Source of the DNA: Pseudomonadota bacterium
Lineage (GTDB): Bacteria; Pseudomonadota; Alphaproteobacteria; Acetobacterales; Acetobacteraceae
DNA: 64,000 nt
NCBI GenBank assembly: GCA_021780935.1
Contig: JAJXXT010000046.1
Span: forward strand, 19,175 to 83,174
Direction: 5' to 3'
The translations under genes and the position numbers were made by a program. The notes under the pieces were generated by a model, which saw nothing but the letters and a program-made list of their open reading frames with translations, did no database searches and was not told the origin of the DNA. Below are positions 63,556-64,000 of this stretch, one piece after another. Each line of letters opens with the position of its first letter. The stretch's first letter is position 1.

Positions 63556-64000
63556 GTGATCGGACCGCCGGACCGGCCAAGCGAAGCGATCGAGGCCCTG
63601 GCGCGCAGCCTGCCGCGCCATCGCGCGCGCGCGGCCCTGGTGTTGATGGTCGAGCAGGCTTGGCCGCTGCTGTGGCCGCCGCTGGGGCTCGCCGGCGCGT
63701 TTCTGGTGGCCGCTCTGCTGGGCCTGCCGCCGCTGCTGCCGCCGCTCTGGCATGCGGGTCTGCTCGGCGCGCTGGCGGTGGCCGAGAGCGTGCTGCTGCT
63801 GCGCGTCCGGCGCGGCGTCCGCTGGCCGGGGCCGGAGGCGCTGGATCGCCGGCTGGAGCGTGCCAGCGGCCTCGCCCACCGCCCGCTCGCGGCCCTCGCC
63901 GACCGGCCGGTGGCGACCGGGGCCACCGCCGGGGCGGATGCGCTCTGGGTCGCGCACCTGCTGCGTGCGTCGCGGGCGGTGAAGGGCCTGCGCAGCGGCT
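63556..64000 (+). CDS. DUF4175 (TIGR02302-like) membrane protein, partial
   Basis: Starts at GTG 63556, 12 nt after the lysA stop, with GGGGCAGGG before it, and runs off the right edge after 148 residues. Two membrane segments (about 35-60 and 62-85) follow PSEAIEALARSLPRHRARAALV; then EALDRRLERASGLAHRPLAALADRP as in this family, which follows lysA in many alphaproteobacteria. Function unknown. Confidence 0.8.
   Translation, partial: MIGPPDRPSEAIEALARSLPRHRARAALVLMVEQAWPLLWPPLGLAGAFLVAALLGLPPLLPPLWHAGLLGALAVAESVLLLRVRRGVRWPGPEALDRRLERASGLAHRPLAALADRPVATGATAGADALWVAHLLRASRAVKGLRSG

Overview
The window is about 64 kb of very GC-rich, gene-dense chromosome from an alphaproteobacterium. The gene set and order fit Rhodospirillales, most likely Acetobacteraceae (inference): a MipZ-type division ATPase, a phasin, an NAD-dependent molybdenum formate dehydrogenase of the fdsGBACD type, clpS-clpA, and the rimP-nusA-ylxR-infB-rbfA-truB-rpsO-pnp core block. 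I count 61 protein genes, two of them cut by the window edges. I see no rRNA, tRNA, CRISPR array, insertion sequence, integrase or phage gene.

Layout, left to right. (1) 1-4240, minus strand: GntR regulator, sugar-binding protein, two ABC permeases and a TIM-barrel sugar epimerase/isomerase, a carbohydrate uptake operon with no ATPase gene in view. (2) 4326-11198, minus: LysR regulator, then the fds formate dehydrogenase operon with fdhD as maturation factor. (3) 11286-17565: clpA, clpS, a phasin with its own promoter and terminator, a D,D-carboxypeptidase with a SPOR-like tail, and mipZ. (4) 17660-29024, minus: a nitronate-monooxygenase-like enzyme, then the large translation/RNA operon from rimP to pnp. 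(5) 29227-32828: Sco1 converging on a Tat-exported cupredoxin behind an FNR-like box, UDP-glucose dehydrogenase and lolA. (6) 32867-36332: a D-aminopeptidase divergent from a class I amidotransferase-type gamma-glutamyl hydrolase and a TIM-barrel hydrolase. (7) 36254-46421: surface polysaccharide and cell-envelope genes (PAP2 phosphatase, nucleotide-sugar epimerase, AMP-forming ligase, PEP-CTERM protein, WecA-like phosphosugar transferase, FlaA1/WbpM-type dehydratase, DegT aminotransferase) interrupted by an amino-acid permease. (8) 46435-52767: DUF423, proline iminopeptidase and a sugar-acid group (L-threonate dehydrogenase-like, uronate dehydrogenase, a TPP enzyme) with an amidase on the other strand. 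(9) 52799-59984: phenylacetyl-CoA epoxidase paaABCDE with an indole/phenylpyruvate decarboxylase, divergent from homoprotocatechuate genes hpaF and hpaD. (10) 60052-64000: TlpA-like thioredoxin divergent from argH, an LptM-like lipoprotein, lysA and a DUF4175 gene, an order I recall from other alphaproteobacteria.

The organism suggested is a respiring heterotroph that stores polyhydroxyalkanoate, oxidises formate to NADH, takes up sugars, degrades aromatic acids, and makes an exopolysaccharide with a PEP-CTERM surface protein. Most operons are tightly packed with 4-nt ATGA/GTGA/TTGA overlaps. The regulatory signals that stand out are an intrinsic terminator wedged between a promoter and the rimP start codon, paired TTGCGAYGCA elements bracketing the phasin promoter, an FNR-type box positioned for activation of the cupredoxin gene, and competing hairpins between the LysR gene and fdsG. 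No single gene looks like an entirely new system. The best candidates for new biology are these control regions, the D-aminopeptidase/gamma-glutamyl hydrolase module, and the paa-hpa arrangement.
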